Origin: Jatrophihabitans sp.
GTDB lineage: Bacteria; Actinomycetota; Actinomycetes; Mycobacteriales; Jatrophihabitantaceae
Direction of reading: 5' to 3'
Length of the DNA stretch: 38,976 bases
NCBI GenBank assembly: GCA_025924515.1
Contig: JAICIE010000017.1
Location: 1 to 38,976 of the forward strand
The number at the start of each line of letters is the position of its first letter. The first letter of the stretch is position 1. The notes under the pieces were generated by a model, which had not been told where the DNA came from, did not search any database, and worked only from the letters and a program-made list of their open reading frames with translations. Of this stretch, positions 25,248 through 32,681 are shown one piece after another. The translations under genes were made by a program, and so were the position numbers.

Positions 25248-26696
25248 ATGCCTCTTCGGACCGGCGCACGGGTCGCGGTCATCGGGGCCGGGCCGGGCGG
25301 ACTGACGGCCGCGAAACACGCGATCGGCGCGGGCTTCGACGTAGCGGTCTACGAGGCGAGCGACGACCTCGGTGGCCAGTGGTACAGCACTGCCGCGCAC
25401 AGCGGGATATGGCCCGGCATGCGGACCAACACCAGCCGTGCGATGACGGCCTTCTCCGACTTTCCGCCACCGCACACGCACGGACTACACCCGTTCGCCG
25501 AGCAGATCCACGATTACCTTCGCGCCTACGCCGCGGCATTCGATGTGACGCGGCGAATCCGGTTCGAAACGCCGGTGACCTCGCTTCGGCCTGGCTGGAC
25601 GGTCAACGGAGAATCCTTCGACGCGGTCGTCGCAGCGTCAGGGCGATTTCGTTCTCCGGTGCTGCCACCGGGAGTGGAGGGCTTCACCGGTGAGCTCCTG
25701 CACGCATACGACTACCCAGGAGCGGATCCCTTCGGCAACCGCCGGGTGTTGGTCTACGGCAACGGGGTCAGCGGTCACGAGATCGCGTCCGACATCGCCA
25801 CCGTGACGCCGACCATCTCGGCGTATCGCAAACCGCGCTACGTCCTGCAAAAGGTCGTGGGCGGAGTCTCTTCCGACTGGCAGTGGTACACGCACATCGC
25901 GGCGCTGCGTCGGGCGGCCATGCCGCCGGACGAATACGGACGGATGCTTCGGGCGCGGGTGATACGGGTGGCCGGCCATCCGTCGGATTTCGGCGCGCCC
26001 TCACCGCACGAGGACTTTCTGGTCGCCGGACATTCGCTGTGTCAGGACTATCTCGCCCAGGTTCGCGCCGGCGACATCGTGTGCCGTCCGGCGATCGCCG
26101 CGGTCGACGGCCGACAGGTCATCTTCGAGGACGGCGCTCGGGACACGGTCGATGTGATTGTGTGCGCGACCGGGTACCGGCTGGACCTTCCTTACCTGCC
26201 GCACGAGGTGTCGTCGAGCGTCGGACCCGACCTGCGGTTGCACCACCGCACCCTGCATCCGGAATTTCCGACTCTCGGCATCATCGGTCAGTTCGCGCTG
26301 CAGGGCCCGTATCTCCCGCTGCTCGAACTGCAGGCCCGGTGGGTCGTCGGGGTGTGGTCCGGCGAAATTCCGGCGCCGGACGACGGGGCGATGCGCCGGA
26401 CGACCGCGGTCCCTCCGCCGGCAGTCGATTCGCACAACGTCCTCGCCCTGATGCTGGCGGAGTCCGCCGGTGTCGCTCCGGACCTGCGAGCGCACGCGGA
26501 TCTTGCCGAGCCACTGTTGTTCGGACCGATGCTGCCGGCGCGCTACCGCCTCGACGGTCCCGGCGCGCTGCCCGACGCAGCCGCGGGATTTCTCGACCAG
26601 CTCGCGGCGTCGCCGCGCGCGCCGGTCGAGGCGGACGACCTCGCGGCGCTACCGGAACTCGGTCTCGGCCACCTCACGACGCTGATCCACCGGTGA
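25248..26696 (+). CDS. Flavin-containing monooxygenase (class B type)
   Basis: 482 residues. FAD-binding VIGAGPGGLTAAKHAI near the N-terminus, EASDDLGGQW, the class B fingerprint F-x-G-x-x-x-H-x-x-x-Y (FTGELLHAYDY), NADPH-binding VYGNGVSGHEIAS and the C-terminal VCATGYRLDLPYL. Such enzymes use NADPH and O2 to oxygenate N, S or ketone groups; the substrate is unknown. Its stop overlaps the GTG of the DUF72 gene (GTGA), so the two are coupled. Confidence 0.9.
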   Translation: MPLRTGARVAVIGAGPGGLTAAKHAIGAGFDVAVYEASDDLGGQWYSTAAHSGIWPGMRTNTSRAMTAFSDFPPPHTHGLHPFAEQIHDYLRAYAAAFDVTRRIRFETPVTSLRPGWTVNGESFDAVVAASGRFRSPVLPPGVEGFTGELLHAYDYPGADPFGNRRVLVYGNGVSGHEIASDIATVTPTISAYRKPRYVLQKVVGGVSSDWQWYTHIAALRRAAMPPDEYGRMLRARVIRVAGHPSDFGAPSPHEDFLVAGHSLCQDYLAQVRAGDIVCRPAIAAVDGRQVIFEDGARDTVDVIVCATGYRLDLPYLPHEVSSSVGPDLRLHHRTLHPEFPTLGIIGQFALQGPYLPLLELQARWVVGVWSGEIPAPDDGAMRRTTAVPPPAVDSHNVLALMLAESAGVAPDLRAHADLAEPLLFGPMLPARYRLDGPGALPDAAAGFLDQLAASPRAPVEADDLAALPELGLGHLTTLIHR

Positions 26697-27418
26697 TCTA
26701 CGTCGGCACGTCGGGGTGGAGCTATCCGCATTGGGACGGCGTCCTTTATCCGCCAGGCACGCCGCCGGCTGACCGTCTCGGTCTGTACACCCGCCGGTTC
26801 ACCACCGCCGAACTGAACGCCAGTTTTTATCGTTGGCCGTCGAACAGGACGTTCGCGGGCTGGCGCGAGCGGCTGCCCGCGGGTTTCGTCCTGTCGGTGA
26901 AGGCGCCCCGTGGCCTGACCCATGCCAAGCGGCTCTATGCACCGGAGGTGTGGGTCGATCGCATCACCCGGTGCTGGCACGAGCTCCGGGATCGGCGCGG
27001 CGTCCTCCTGGTACAGCTGCGTCCCGACCAACAGCGCGACGATGCGCGGCTGTCGTGGTTCCTGGGTCAACTGCCGCCGTGGCTTCGCGTCGCAGTCGAG
27101 TTGCGCCATGCCAGTTGGGACACCGAGGACGTGTACCGGTTGCTCGAAGACCACGGCGCGGCCTATTGCGTCATGAGCGGAGCCGGGCTGCGGTGTGCAT
27201 TGCGTGCGACGACATCATTCGTGTACGTCCGATTGCACGGTCCCGACCATCATCACCTCTACGGCGGCAGCTATTCCGATCAGGATCTGCGGTGGTGGGC
27301 AGACCGGATCCTCGAGTGGCGAGCGAGCGGTCGGGACGTGTACGCGTACTTCAACAATGACGGCGACGGGAACGCGGTGCGCAATGCAGCGAGCCTCTCT
27401 GCGCTGGTGTCCGGCTAG
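26693..27418 (+). CDS. DUF72 (YecE-type) protein
   Basis: 241 residues with the DUF72 TIM-barrel signatures: YVGTSGWSYPHWDGVLYP at the N-terminus, RFTTAELNASFYRWPS, FVLSVKAPRGLTH, VAVELRHASWDTEDVYRLL, YVRLHGP and DVYAYFNND near the end. The biochemical role of the family is unsettled. GTG 26693 overlaps the stop of the monooxygenase gene, so the pair is cotranscribed and probably functionally linked. Convergent with helR. Confidence 0.92.
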   Translation: MIYVGTSGWSYPHWDGVLYPPGTPPADRLGLYTRRFTTAELNASFYRWPSNRTFAGWRERLPAGFVLSVKAPRGLTHAKRLYAPEVWVDRITRCWHELRDRRGVLLVQLRPDQQRDDARLSWFLGQLPPWLRVAVELRHASWDTEDVYRLLEDHGAAYCVMSGAGLRCALRATTSFVYVRLHGPDHHHLYGGSYSDQDLRWWADRILEWRASGRDVYAYFNNDGDGNAVRNAASLSALVSG

Positions 27419-27451
27419 GGCCATCGGCGGTGCAATTGCGTAGGCTCTCGC

Positions 27452-27466
27452 CCCGCGGGCAGCGGG
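27452..27466. terminator. Possible bidirectional terminator between DUF72 and helR
   Basis: CCCGC (27452-27456) and GCGGG (27462-27466) form a short hairpin in the 64-nt convergent gap. No strong T-run follows on either strand, so this is a weak call. Confidence 0.3.
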
Positions 27467-27482
27467 AGTCCGTCAAAATCCG

Positions 27483-29654
27483 TCAGCGCATGAGGACGAC
27501 GAGCTCATGCGTCGTCCGGGTCATCGCGACATATCGATCGACCGCTCCTTCGATGTCGAGGCCGAAGCCGTCCGGATCGACGACGACCACGAGGTCGAAT
27601 TCGAGGCCCTTCGACAATTCCGGCGTCAACGACCGCACCCGCGAGCGCGCGCGAAAGGTCGGATCGCCGATGACGCAGGCGATCCCGTCGGCTTTGGTCG
27701 CGAGCCAGCTGTCGAGGACGGACGGCAGGTCCGCCAGCGAACCGTGAACGACCGGTACCCCGGCGCTGCGAACCGAGACCGGCACGTTCGCGTCCGTGAG
27801 GACGGCACGGATGACCGGCTCGGCCTCGGCCATGACCTCCTGCGGAGTCCGGTAATTGATGGTCAGCGACGCCATCGCGACCCGGTCGACGCCGACCCGC
27901 GTCAGTCGCTGCTGCCACGACTCGGTGAACCCGTGCCGAGCCTGCGCGCGGTCGCCGACGATCGTGAAGCTGCCGGATGGACACCGCTGCACCAGCATCT
28001 GCCACTCCGCGTCGGTCAGCTCCTGGGCCTCGTCGACCATCACGTGCGCGAACGGTCCGGCCAGCGGGTCGGGAGCCGGGCCCTCTTCACCGGGATCGCC
28101 GTCGAGGGCCTGGCGCAGATCCTGCCCACGCAGCATCGACATGACCAGCATCTCGGAGTCGTCTGCCGCGACAAGATCGTCGATGAGACGTGCCATGTCC
28201 TCGCGCCGGGCGACCAGGGCGGCGCGCTGCCGTCGCGCCCGCCGGCCCGCCTCCGGGTCGCCGAGACGCCGTCGGGCCGCGTCCAACAGCGGCAGGTCGG
28301 ACGTCGTCCACGCCTGCGGTCGGTCCCGCTGCAGTGCCCGGATCTCCTCGTGGCTCAACCACGGCGCGCATTTGTGCAGATAAGCCGGCACGGACCACAG
28401 GTCTCCGACGACGTCGCCGGCGTCCAGCAGCGGCCACGCGCGACCGAAGGTCCGCACCAGATCACGGTTGCGAAGCAGCGAGGCCCGCACCTGGTCCGCG
28501 CCGACCGTGTCGTCGTGCTTGTCGACCAGGATCGTCAGCAGCTGCTCCCACACTCGGTCGCGCGCGTCGTTGTGCGCGGTGCCGAGTTCCACCGACTCGA
28601 ACGCCTCGGCCCAGTCGTCCGCGGTGAGCCGCACCTCGTCCCAATCGGTCGCCACCGTCATCGTCGAGGTAGGCGGCTCCTCGTAGAACCGGACGGCCGT
28701 CTCGACACCCCGCACCATGTCCGCTGACGATTTCAGGCGCGCCACCTTGGGGTCCGGCTCGGGCTGCGCGCCGGCGCCCTCGGGAACAAGGTCGCGCAGG
28801 AGGCAGGTGTGCACGCCGTCCTCGCCGAGGCTCGGCAGGACGTCGGACACATACTCCAGATAGGGCTGGTGCGGCCCGACGAACAACACGCCGCCGTGGC
28901 GGTGGCCGAGACGCGGGTCGGAATACAGCAGATAGGCGGCACGGTGCAGCGCGACGACGGTCTTGCCCGTGCCCGGCCCGCCGTCGACGACGAGGGCGCC
29001 GGCGGATCCGGCACGGATGATCGCGTCCTGGTCGGCCTGGATGGTCCCGAGGACGTCGCGCATCCGTCCCGACCGAGCGGCGCCGAGGCTGGCGATGAAC
29101 GCCGACTGGTCGTCCAACGCGGCGTGCCCTTCCAGCGCGTCCGGAATGAACACCTCGTCCCAGAAGTCGGTGATCCGGCCATCCGTCCAGCGGTACCGGC
29201 GGCGGCTCGCGAGACCTCTCGGGTCGGCGTGCGTGGCAGCGAAGAACGGCTCGGCCATCGGGGATCGCCAGTCGATCAACAGCCGGCGCCCCCGGGCGTC
29301 CGTCAGGCCGAGCCGGCCGATGTACACAGGCTCCGGGCCCCCGACCGCGACGATGCGGCCGAGGCAGAGGTCCGAACCGAAGCGACGCAGCGTACGCAGC
29401 CGCACGGTCAGCCGGTGGATCTCCAGATCCCGATCCAGCGCCGCCTGCCCCTCGCCGACCGGGTCCTTGCGCACGTCGTCGAGCCGGTCCGACAGCTCGG
29501 CCATGGTCTGATCGAGGCTGTCGGCGATCGCCGCGAAATGTTCCACGTCGCCGGCGATCAGGTCGGGGTCGGCCTTGGCAGCACGGTGGCCGGGGAGATC
29601 GAACGGAGCGGTCAGCGCGGAACGTTCGTGCTGTGTTCGGGTCTGTGCGGACAC
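27483..29654 (-). CDS. helR: HelR: RNA-polymerase-recycling motor ATPase, rifamycin tolerance
   Basis: 723 residues from GTG 29654. UvrD-like superfamily 1 fold: N-terminal charged helices (about 35-100, likely the arm that enters RNA polymerase), LIDWRSPMAEPFF, Walker A GGPGTGKT (225-232), Walker B VMVDEAQELTD, SFTIVGDRAQARHGF, NYRTPQEVM and SKGLEFDLVVVVDPD with a terminal YVAMTRTTHELVVL. The N-terminal FDLPGHRAAKADPDLI resembles Streptomyces HelR, which removes rifamycins from RNA polymerase, rather than general HelD. The open frame continues to a TTG at 29729, but that codon lies in the palindrome 29715-29735, so the GTG is preferred. Probably expressed alone from a promoter near 29740. 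Confidence 0.92.
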   Translation of the reverse strand: MSAQTRTQHERSALTAPFDLPGHRAAKADPDLIAGDVEHFAAIADSLDQTMAELSDRLDDVRKDPVGEGQAALDRDLEIHRLTVRLRTLRRFGSDLCLGRIVAVGGPEPVYIGRLGLTDARGRRLLIDWRSPMAEPFFAATHADPRGLASRRRYRWTDGRITDFWDEVFIPDALEGHAALDDQSAFIASLGAARSGRMRDVLGTIQADQDAIIRAGSAGALVVDGGPGTGKTVVALHRAAYLLYSDPRLGHRHGGVLFVGPHQPYLEYVSDVLPSLGEDGVHTCLLRDLVPEGAGAQPEPDPKVARLKSSADMVRGVETAVRFYEEPPTSTMTVATDWDEVRLTADDWAEAFESVELGTAHNDARDRVWEQLLTILVDKHDDTVGADQVRASLLRNRDLVRTFGRAWPLLDAGDVVGDLWSVPAYLHKCAPWLSHEEIRALQRDRPQAWTTSDLPLLDAARRRLGDPEAGRRARRQRAALVARREDMARLIDDLVAADDSEMLVMSMLRGQDLRQALDGDPGEEGPAPDPLAGPFAHVMVDEAQELTDAEWQMLVQRCPSGSFTIVGDRAQARHGFTESWQQRLTRVGVDRVAMASLTINYRTPQEVMAEAEPVIRAVLTDANVPVSVRSAGVPVVHGSLADLPSVLDSWLATKADGIACVIGDPTFRARSRVRSLTPELSKGLEFDLVVVVDPDGFGLDIEGAVDRYVAMTRTTHELVVLMR

Positions 29655-29714
29655 GTCGGTCGCAGCTCCACTTCCTGCGGGCTCATCCCAGCCCGGCGAG
29701 TGTGGGGCACGACC

Positions 29715-29735
29715 GGGGTCTTGCCGCAAGACCCC
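29715..29735 (-). promoter_or_regulatory. Perfect 21-bp palindrome resembling the rifamycin-associated element (RAE)
   Basis: Arms GGGGTCTTGC (29715-29724) and GCAAGACCCC (29726-29735) flank a single central base. On the minus strand the element follows the -10-like TATATC (29747-29742) and lies about 60 nt upstream of the helR start. RAEs are short inverted repeats of this G-run/CTTGC/GCAAG/C-run type found before rifamycin-inducible genes, including helR, in actinomycetes. Confidence 0.75.
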
Positions 29736-29741
29736 CTCTGC

Positions 29742-29747
29742 GATATA
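29742..29747 (-). promoter_or_regulatory. Candidate helR promoter -10 (TATATC)
   Basis: TATATC on the minus strand places the transcription start around 29735, at the edge of the RAE-like palindrome. The -35 region is weak (GTTTCC or similar), consistent with an inducible promoter. Confidence 0.45.
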
Positions 29748-29759
29748 GCTTGGAAGTGA

Positions 29760-29798
29760 GGGGAGGAAACCTCCTGCTCCCCAGCGACCTTGGTCGCT
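29760..29798 (-). terminator. Tandem hairpins between the Zn-ribbon membrane gene and helR
   Basis: AGCGACC (29783-29789) and GGTCGCT (29792-29798) form a 7-bp stem with a 2-nt loop. Next to it GGAGG (29762-29766) and CCTCC (29770-29774) form a second stem with an AAA loop, extendable with GGGGAG/CTCCCC. They follow the stop at 29847 and precede the helR promoter, so they likely end the upstream transcript. Confidence 0.5.
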
Positions 29799-29846
29799 CA
29801 GTTCACCCGCGGTCGGCTTCGACGACCAGCTTCGAAGTCGAGCGCG

Positions 29847-30104
29847 CTACCCGGCCTGGTGCCGGATCCCGTGGGATCGGTGCTCCTGGTGGATGGCATG
29901 CATCGGGTGCAACAGGCGATCGTGGCGGCAGTATGAGCAGGTTCCGGGCGTGGCGTCGGTTCTGATCACCAATAGTTTGTTGCAACGCTCGCAGCGGGCC
30001 AGGTTGAGCGCGCCGGTCAGGCCGAGCACTCCGATGTAGGCGACGACGAGGGTCGCAACTCCGAGCACGACCACCAGTGCAGCGGTCACCGCTTCGACAA
30101 CCAC
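29847..30104 (-). CDS. Small membrane protein with CxxC zinc ribbon
   Basis: 85 residues. One long hydrophobic segment (about 4-33) is followed by a cytoplasmic or extracytoplasmic knuckle C38-ER-C41 ... C56-SY-C59 and a His-rich tail (HDRLLHPMHAIHQEHRSHGI). This suggests a membrane-anchored metal-binding protein. GTG 30104 is used; AAGGAG lies about 11 nt upstream, and an overlapping ATG in another frame gives no sensible protein. It begins 29 nt after the TDT transporter stop, and the palindrome 30149-30165 upstream gives it a possible promoter and operator of its own. Function unknown. Confidence 0.7.
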   Translation of the reverse strand: MVVEAVTAALVVVLGVATLVVAYIGVLGLTGALNLARCERCNKLLVIRTDATPGTCSYCRHDRLLHPMHAIHQEHRSHGIRHQAG

Positions 30105-30133
30105 GCGCGGTCATCTCCTTCCGACTGTAGATC

Positions 30134-31153
30134 TCAGGTGGTAAAAGAATATCGTACTACGATATGTACTCCGCATCCCACCGTCGCCAGCGCCCATGCA
30201 GCGAGCGCGACCCACAAGGACGCCAACGCGACAGGGCGCAAGCCGGCGAGGTGCAGCAGGACGGCCAGGGCCGAGGTCGCCGCCGAGTACATCCCGAGCG
30301 GGAACACCGCCGCCCAGCGGGATCTGTCGCCGTAGAGCGCGGGGATCAGCCGACGCACCTGGAAGTACAGGAGCACGGGGATCCACCCCGTCGCCAGTGC
30401 CCACAGCACCAGCGCAGCTGCGCGCATGACGGCCACCAGCCATTCCGGCGCTGCGACTGTCTGGCCGGCCGTGCCCATCGCCGAGGCAGCGAGGGCGGCG
30501 ATGGCCAGCGCACCCATGAGAATCCAGGCGTCGGGGCCCCGCATCACACCGCGGTCGACAACGGCCCGGCCGATCACCAGTGCCGCGACGGCGGCGTAGC
30601 CGAGCAGGCCGAGCGTCCAGTAGGCGAGGGCCACGTCCAGCAACCCGTCGGTTCCAGGATGGGCCAGATCGGCGGCGGCTATGGCCAGCGACTGGCAGGC
30701 CACGACGGCGAGCAGCCAGGAGCCCTGAGCCCACTCCCGCAGTTGGCTGACGGGCCGGGAGCGCACCGCGGCGAGCGCTGACGCGACCAACCAGCTCCAC
30801 GCGCCAACGGCGGTGGCGCTCAGCGCGCAGGTCACCACGCCGTATGGCCCGGTGCGCCACCGCACGGCAAGGACGGCGCACGCAGCCACAATGCTGAACG
30901 CAGGGAGCGCGATGCCCGGATCGCGGCTACCCCCGCCGCGCCGACCCCGCACGGCTGCACGCACGGTATGCAGACCGAAGACGACGCCGGCCAGCACACC
31001 GAGCACGAGCGCGACCAGCGGGTCATGCCGGGCGCTGGCAGCGATGGACACGATGCCGGTTGCCATGACCGCGGGGTAGCCACCCGACGAGCTTCGAGGT
31101 CGGCTCCGTCCATCCTCCGCCGCACCCCGACGCGGACGGGGGCGCGGCCTCAT
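30134..31153 (-). CDS. TDT-family (TehA/SLAC1-like) membrane transporter
   Basis: 339 residues with about ten predicted membrane helices. SSSGGYPAVMATGIVSIAA starts helix 1, and WAAVFPLGMYSAATSAL near the C-terminus is the family's conserved helix. TDT proteins carry small anions such as sulfite, malate or tellurite; the substrate here is open. ATG 31153 overlaps the DUF3040 stop (ATGA) and is preferred to GTG 31168. Part of a block of membrane proteins below a MarR regulator. Its last codons contain the palindrome 30149-30165. Confidence 0.86.
   Translation of the reverse strand: MRPRPRPRRGAAEDGRSRPRSSSGGYPAVMATGIVSIAASARHDPLVALVLGVLAGVVFGLHTVRAAVRGRRGGGSRDPGIALPAFSIVAACAVLAVRWRTGPYGVVTCALSATAVGAWSWLVASALAAVRSRPVSQLREWAQGSWLLAVVACQSLAIAAADLAHPGTDGLLDVALAYWTLGLLGYAAVAALVIGRAVVDRGVMRGPDAWILMGALAIAALAASAMGTAGQTVAAPEWLVAVMRAAALVLWALATGWIPVLLYFQVRRLIPALYGDRSRWAAVFPLGMYSAATSALAVLLHLAGLRPVALASLWVALAAWALATVGCGVHIVVRYSFTT
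30149..30165. promoter_or_regulatory. 17-bp perfect palindrome, candidate MarR operator O2
   Basis: ATATCGTA-C-TACGATAT is perfectly symmetric. The core ATCGTaCtACGAT matches the palindrome at 31978-31990 in 11 of 13 positions. It sits in the last codons of the TDT gene, 45-60 nt upstream of the small membrane protein gene. TACGAT on the minus strand could also be a -10. Confidence 0.65.
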
Positions 31154-31449
31154 AACCTGGGCGGCCACCGCGTGCGGACGGCAGTGAACACCAGTGGTCC
31201 GGTCACCATGGCGGCCGCACCGGCCGCGGTCACCACCGGCTGGGCGAGCACGACGCCCACCGCCAGGAGTGGCCCCGCCGCAGCGATGAGCACCGTCGCG
31301 AGCCAGTCGAGTGCGCGGCTGCGGGGAATCCGCGGCCGCACGCGCAAGGGCCGCCCCGCGAGGGCACGGGCCAGGCGCGGGTTGTCCCGCGCGAGCTCAC
31401 TGGCCAATTCGTCAAGGCGCTGACGCTCGCCGTTGCTCAGCTCGACCAT
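31150..31449 (-). CDS. DUF3040 small membrane protein
   Basis: 99 residues. It begins VELSNGERQRLDELASELAR, the charged N-terminal helix characteristic of actinobacterial DUF3040 proteins, continues with DNPRLARAL and a basic segment, and has two hydrophobic helices (about 47-68 and 72-92). GGGAGG lies about 6 nt before ATG 31449. It overlaps the TDT gene by ATGA and lies 46 nt after the SPW gene. Function unknown; the context suggests envelope or stress adaptation. Confidence 0.83.
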   Translation of the reverse strand: MVELSNGERQRLDELASELARDNPRLARALAGRPLRVRPRIPRSRALDWLATVLIAAAGPLLAVGVVLAQPVVTAAGAAAMVTGPLVFTAVRTRWPPRL

Positions 31450-31495
31450 GGGGCACCTCCCTGATGGGTGGGGCCGGGCGCGGATTACCTCGCCC

Positions 31496-31942
31496 TCAGG
31501 CAGCACGCGGCCCGCGCATCGACACCCCGGTCATCGCTGAGCCGAGGACCACGATGCAGGCGCCGACGACGACGTTGCTGATGATCAGCCCGGTCGTGAT
31601 ATCCGTGCCGTGCACGAACCACGGCGTCACGATGAGCCAGACGCCCATCAGGGGCGCCACCCACGTCAAGCCGTGCAGGTGAAGGTTCGACGCCGCTGCG
31701 CACAGCGTCAGGATCGCGACGGCCAGCCCGACGACGAGGTCGCTGACTGCGAGCGCCCTCGAGCCGGCGTTGAATCCGATCACCCATGGGGAGATCGCTG
31801 CGTAGAGCCCGGCGATCAGAATCAGCCCTTCCGATGCCCACGCCTGCGGCGTATCGAACGCCCGCTCGTAGCGTTCCCGCAGCGCGATCAGATCCGGATG
31901 GTTAGAGATCGACAGCTCGTCGGCCGTCCTCTCCGTGGACAT
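31496..31942 (-). CDS. SPW-repeat membrane protein
   Basis: 148 residues. An N-terminal cytoplasmic segment (SISNHPDLIALRERYERAF) precedes four hydrophobic helices. The SPW repeat occurs twice, as AAISPWVIGF and WLIVTPWFVH, each with a Pro-Trp pair in the membrane. AGGAGG lies 8 nt before ATG 31942; a GTG at 31951 is inside that element and rejected. The upstream gap holds candidate operator O1. First gene of the SPW-DUF3040-TDT block. Function unknown. Confidence 0.88.
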   Translation of the reverse strand: MSTERTADELSISNHPDLIALRERYERAFDTPQAWASEGLILIAGLYAAISPWVIGFNAGSRALAVSDLVVGLAVAILTLCAAASNLHLHGLTWVAPLMGVWLIVTPWFVHGTDITTGLIISNVVVGACIVVLGSAMTGVSMRGPRAA

Positions 31943-31977
31943 GTCACCCACCTCCTGGACGAGAGCACCAAACTTCT

Positions 31978-32006
31978 ATCGTGCCACGATATTTATGGAG
32001 GTGCAA
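31978..32006 (-). promoter_or_regulatory. Promoter and candidate MarR operator O1 of the SPW operon
   Basis: On the minus strand -35 TTGCAC (32006-32001), 17-nt spacer and -10 CACGAT (31983-31978). The -10 is one arm of the perfect palindrome ATCGTG-C-CACGAT (31978-31990), so a protein bound there would block the promoter. The core matches O2 at 30149-30165. Confidence 0.65.
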
Positions 32007-32038
32007 ACACCCTGGTGGAAGCCTTGCAGCTCGTGCGG

Positions 32039-32464
32039 CTACCGGTTCGTGGTGCCAGGAATGACCGACGCCAGCACGGGGGCGAGCTCGCGCAGCTCGT
32101 CCAGATGGGCCGCACTGAGAGACCGGATTCGGCGTCTGCCCGCCGCGGTCAGGGCCAGCCGCACGACCCGCCGATCGTCACCATCACGCGTACGGGTGAC
32201 CAAACCGAGGTCTTGTGAACGGTTGACCAGCTCGACCGCAGTGTGGTGACGGACCAGCAGGTACTCGGCCACCTCGCCGATCGTAGGTCCGCGCGCATCG
32301 GCGTGCCCGCGGATCGCCAGCAACAACTGATGTTGCGTGTGCGTCAGTCCGAAATCGCTCGCCCGCTTCGCACTCCATTGATCGAAGCGACGCAGTTGGG
32401 TGCGGAAAGTCAGCAACCGTTGATAATCGGCGTCGGACAGTTCGACCACAGTCACCACCGTCAC
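32039..32464 (-). CDS. MarR-family transcriptional regulator
   Basis: 141 residues from GTG 32464. Winged helix: GLTHTQHQLLLAIRGHA, TIGEVAEYLLVRHHTAVELV (recognition helix), wing GLVTRTRDGDDRRVVRLALT, and a C-terminal dimer helix. MarR dimers bind short palindromes and release on ligand or oxidant. Several GTGs cluster at the start, and GAGG upstream fits 32464; the longer open frame is not conserved. CACGAT (32492-32497) with TATCGT upstream is a half-site of the same motif, hinting at autoregulation. It lies directly upstream of the SPW operon in the same direction. Confidence 0.87.
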   Translation of the reverse strand: MTVVTVVELSDADYQRLLTFRTQLRRFDQWSAKRASDFGLTHTQHQLLLAIRGHADARGPTIGEVAEYLLVRHHTAVELVNRSQDLGLVTRTRDGDDRRVVRLALTAAGRRRIRSLSAAHLDELRELAPVLASVIPGTTNR

Positions 32465-32668
32465 CCGCCTCGACGACCCATCGGCTCGGGACACGATACA
32501 GGGGCAGCGTGCGATTCCTGGGAATGCCGGAGACCACCCCACCGAATCGTCTGGCGAGCCCGGCGGTACGTCCTCCGCGCACAACGTCCAGGCCGCTGCC
32601 TCGGGCACCGATCCTGCGCCGATGGTCGCTTCGGGGACCGGCGCAGGTGATCGGTCGAGCCCTCGCGC

Positions 32669-32674
32669 TAGCCT
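32669..32674 (+). promoter_or_regulatory. Leaderless promoter -10 (TAGCCT) for the YceH-methyltransferase gene
   Basis: TAGCCT ends 7 nt before GTG 32682, and no Shine-Dalgarno sequence is present. Confidence 0.55.
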
Positions 32675-32681
32675 CGGCGTC

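Noticed and set aside
25248-29654. Rifamycin-inactivating monooxygenase (Rox) next to helR
   Set aside because: The monooxygenase at 25248 has class B FMO fingerprints, not those of the aromatic hydroxylase class to which Rox belongs, and it has no RAE-like palindrome.
29655-29729. N-terminal extension of helR from TTG 29729
   Set aside because: The TTG is inside the RAE-like palindrome, and the extension (Pro/Gly/Ala-rich) is not like HelR N-termini.
31978-31990. Palindrome as a terminator of marR
   Set aside because: Only a 6-bp stem with a 1-nt loop and no T-run; the match to the palindrome at 30149 and overlap with a -10 fit an operator better.
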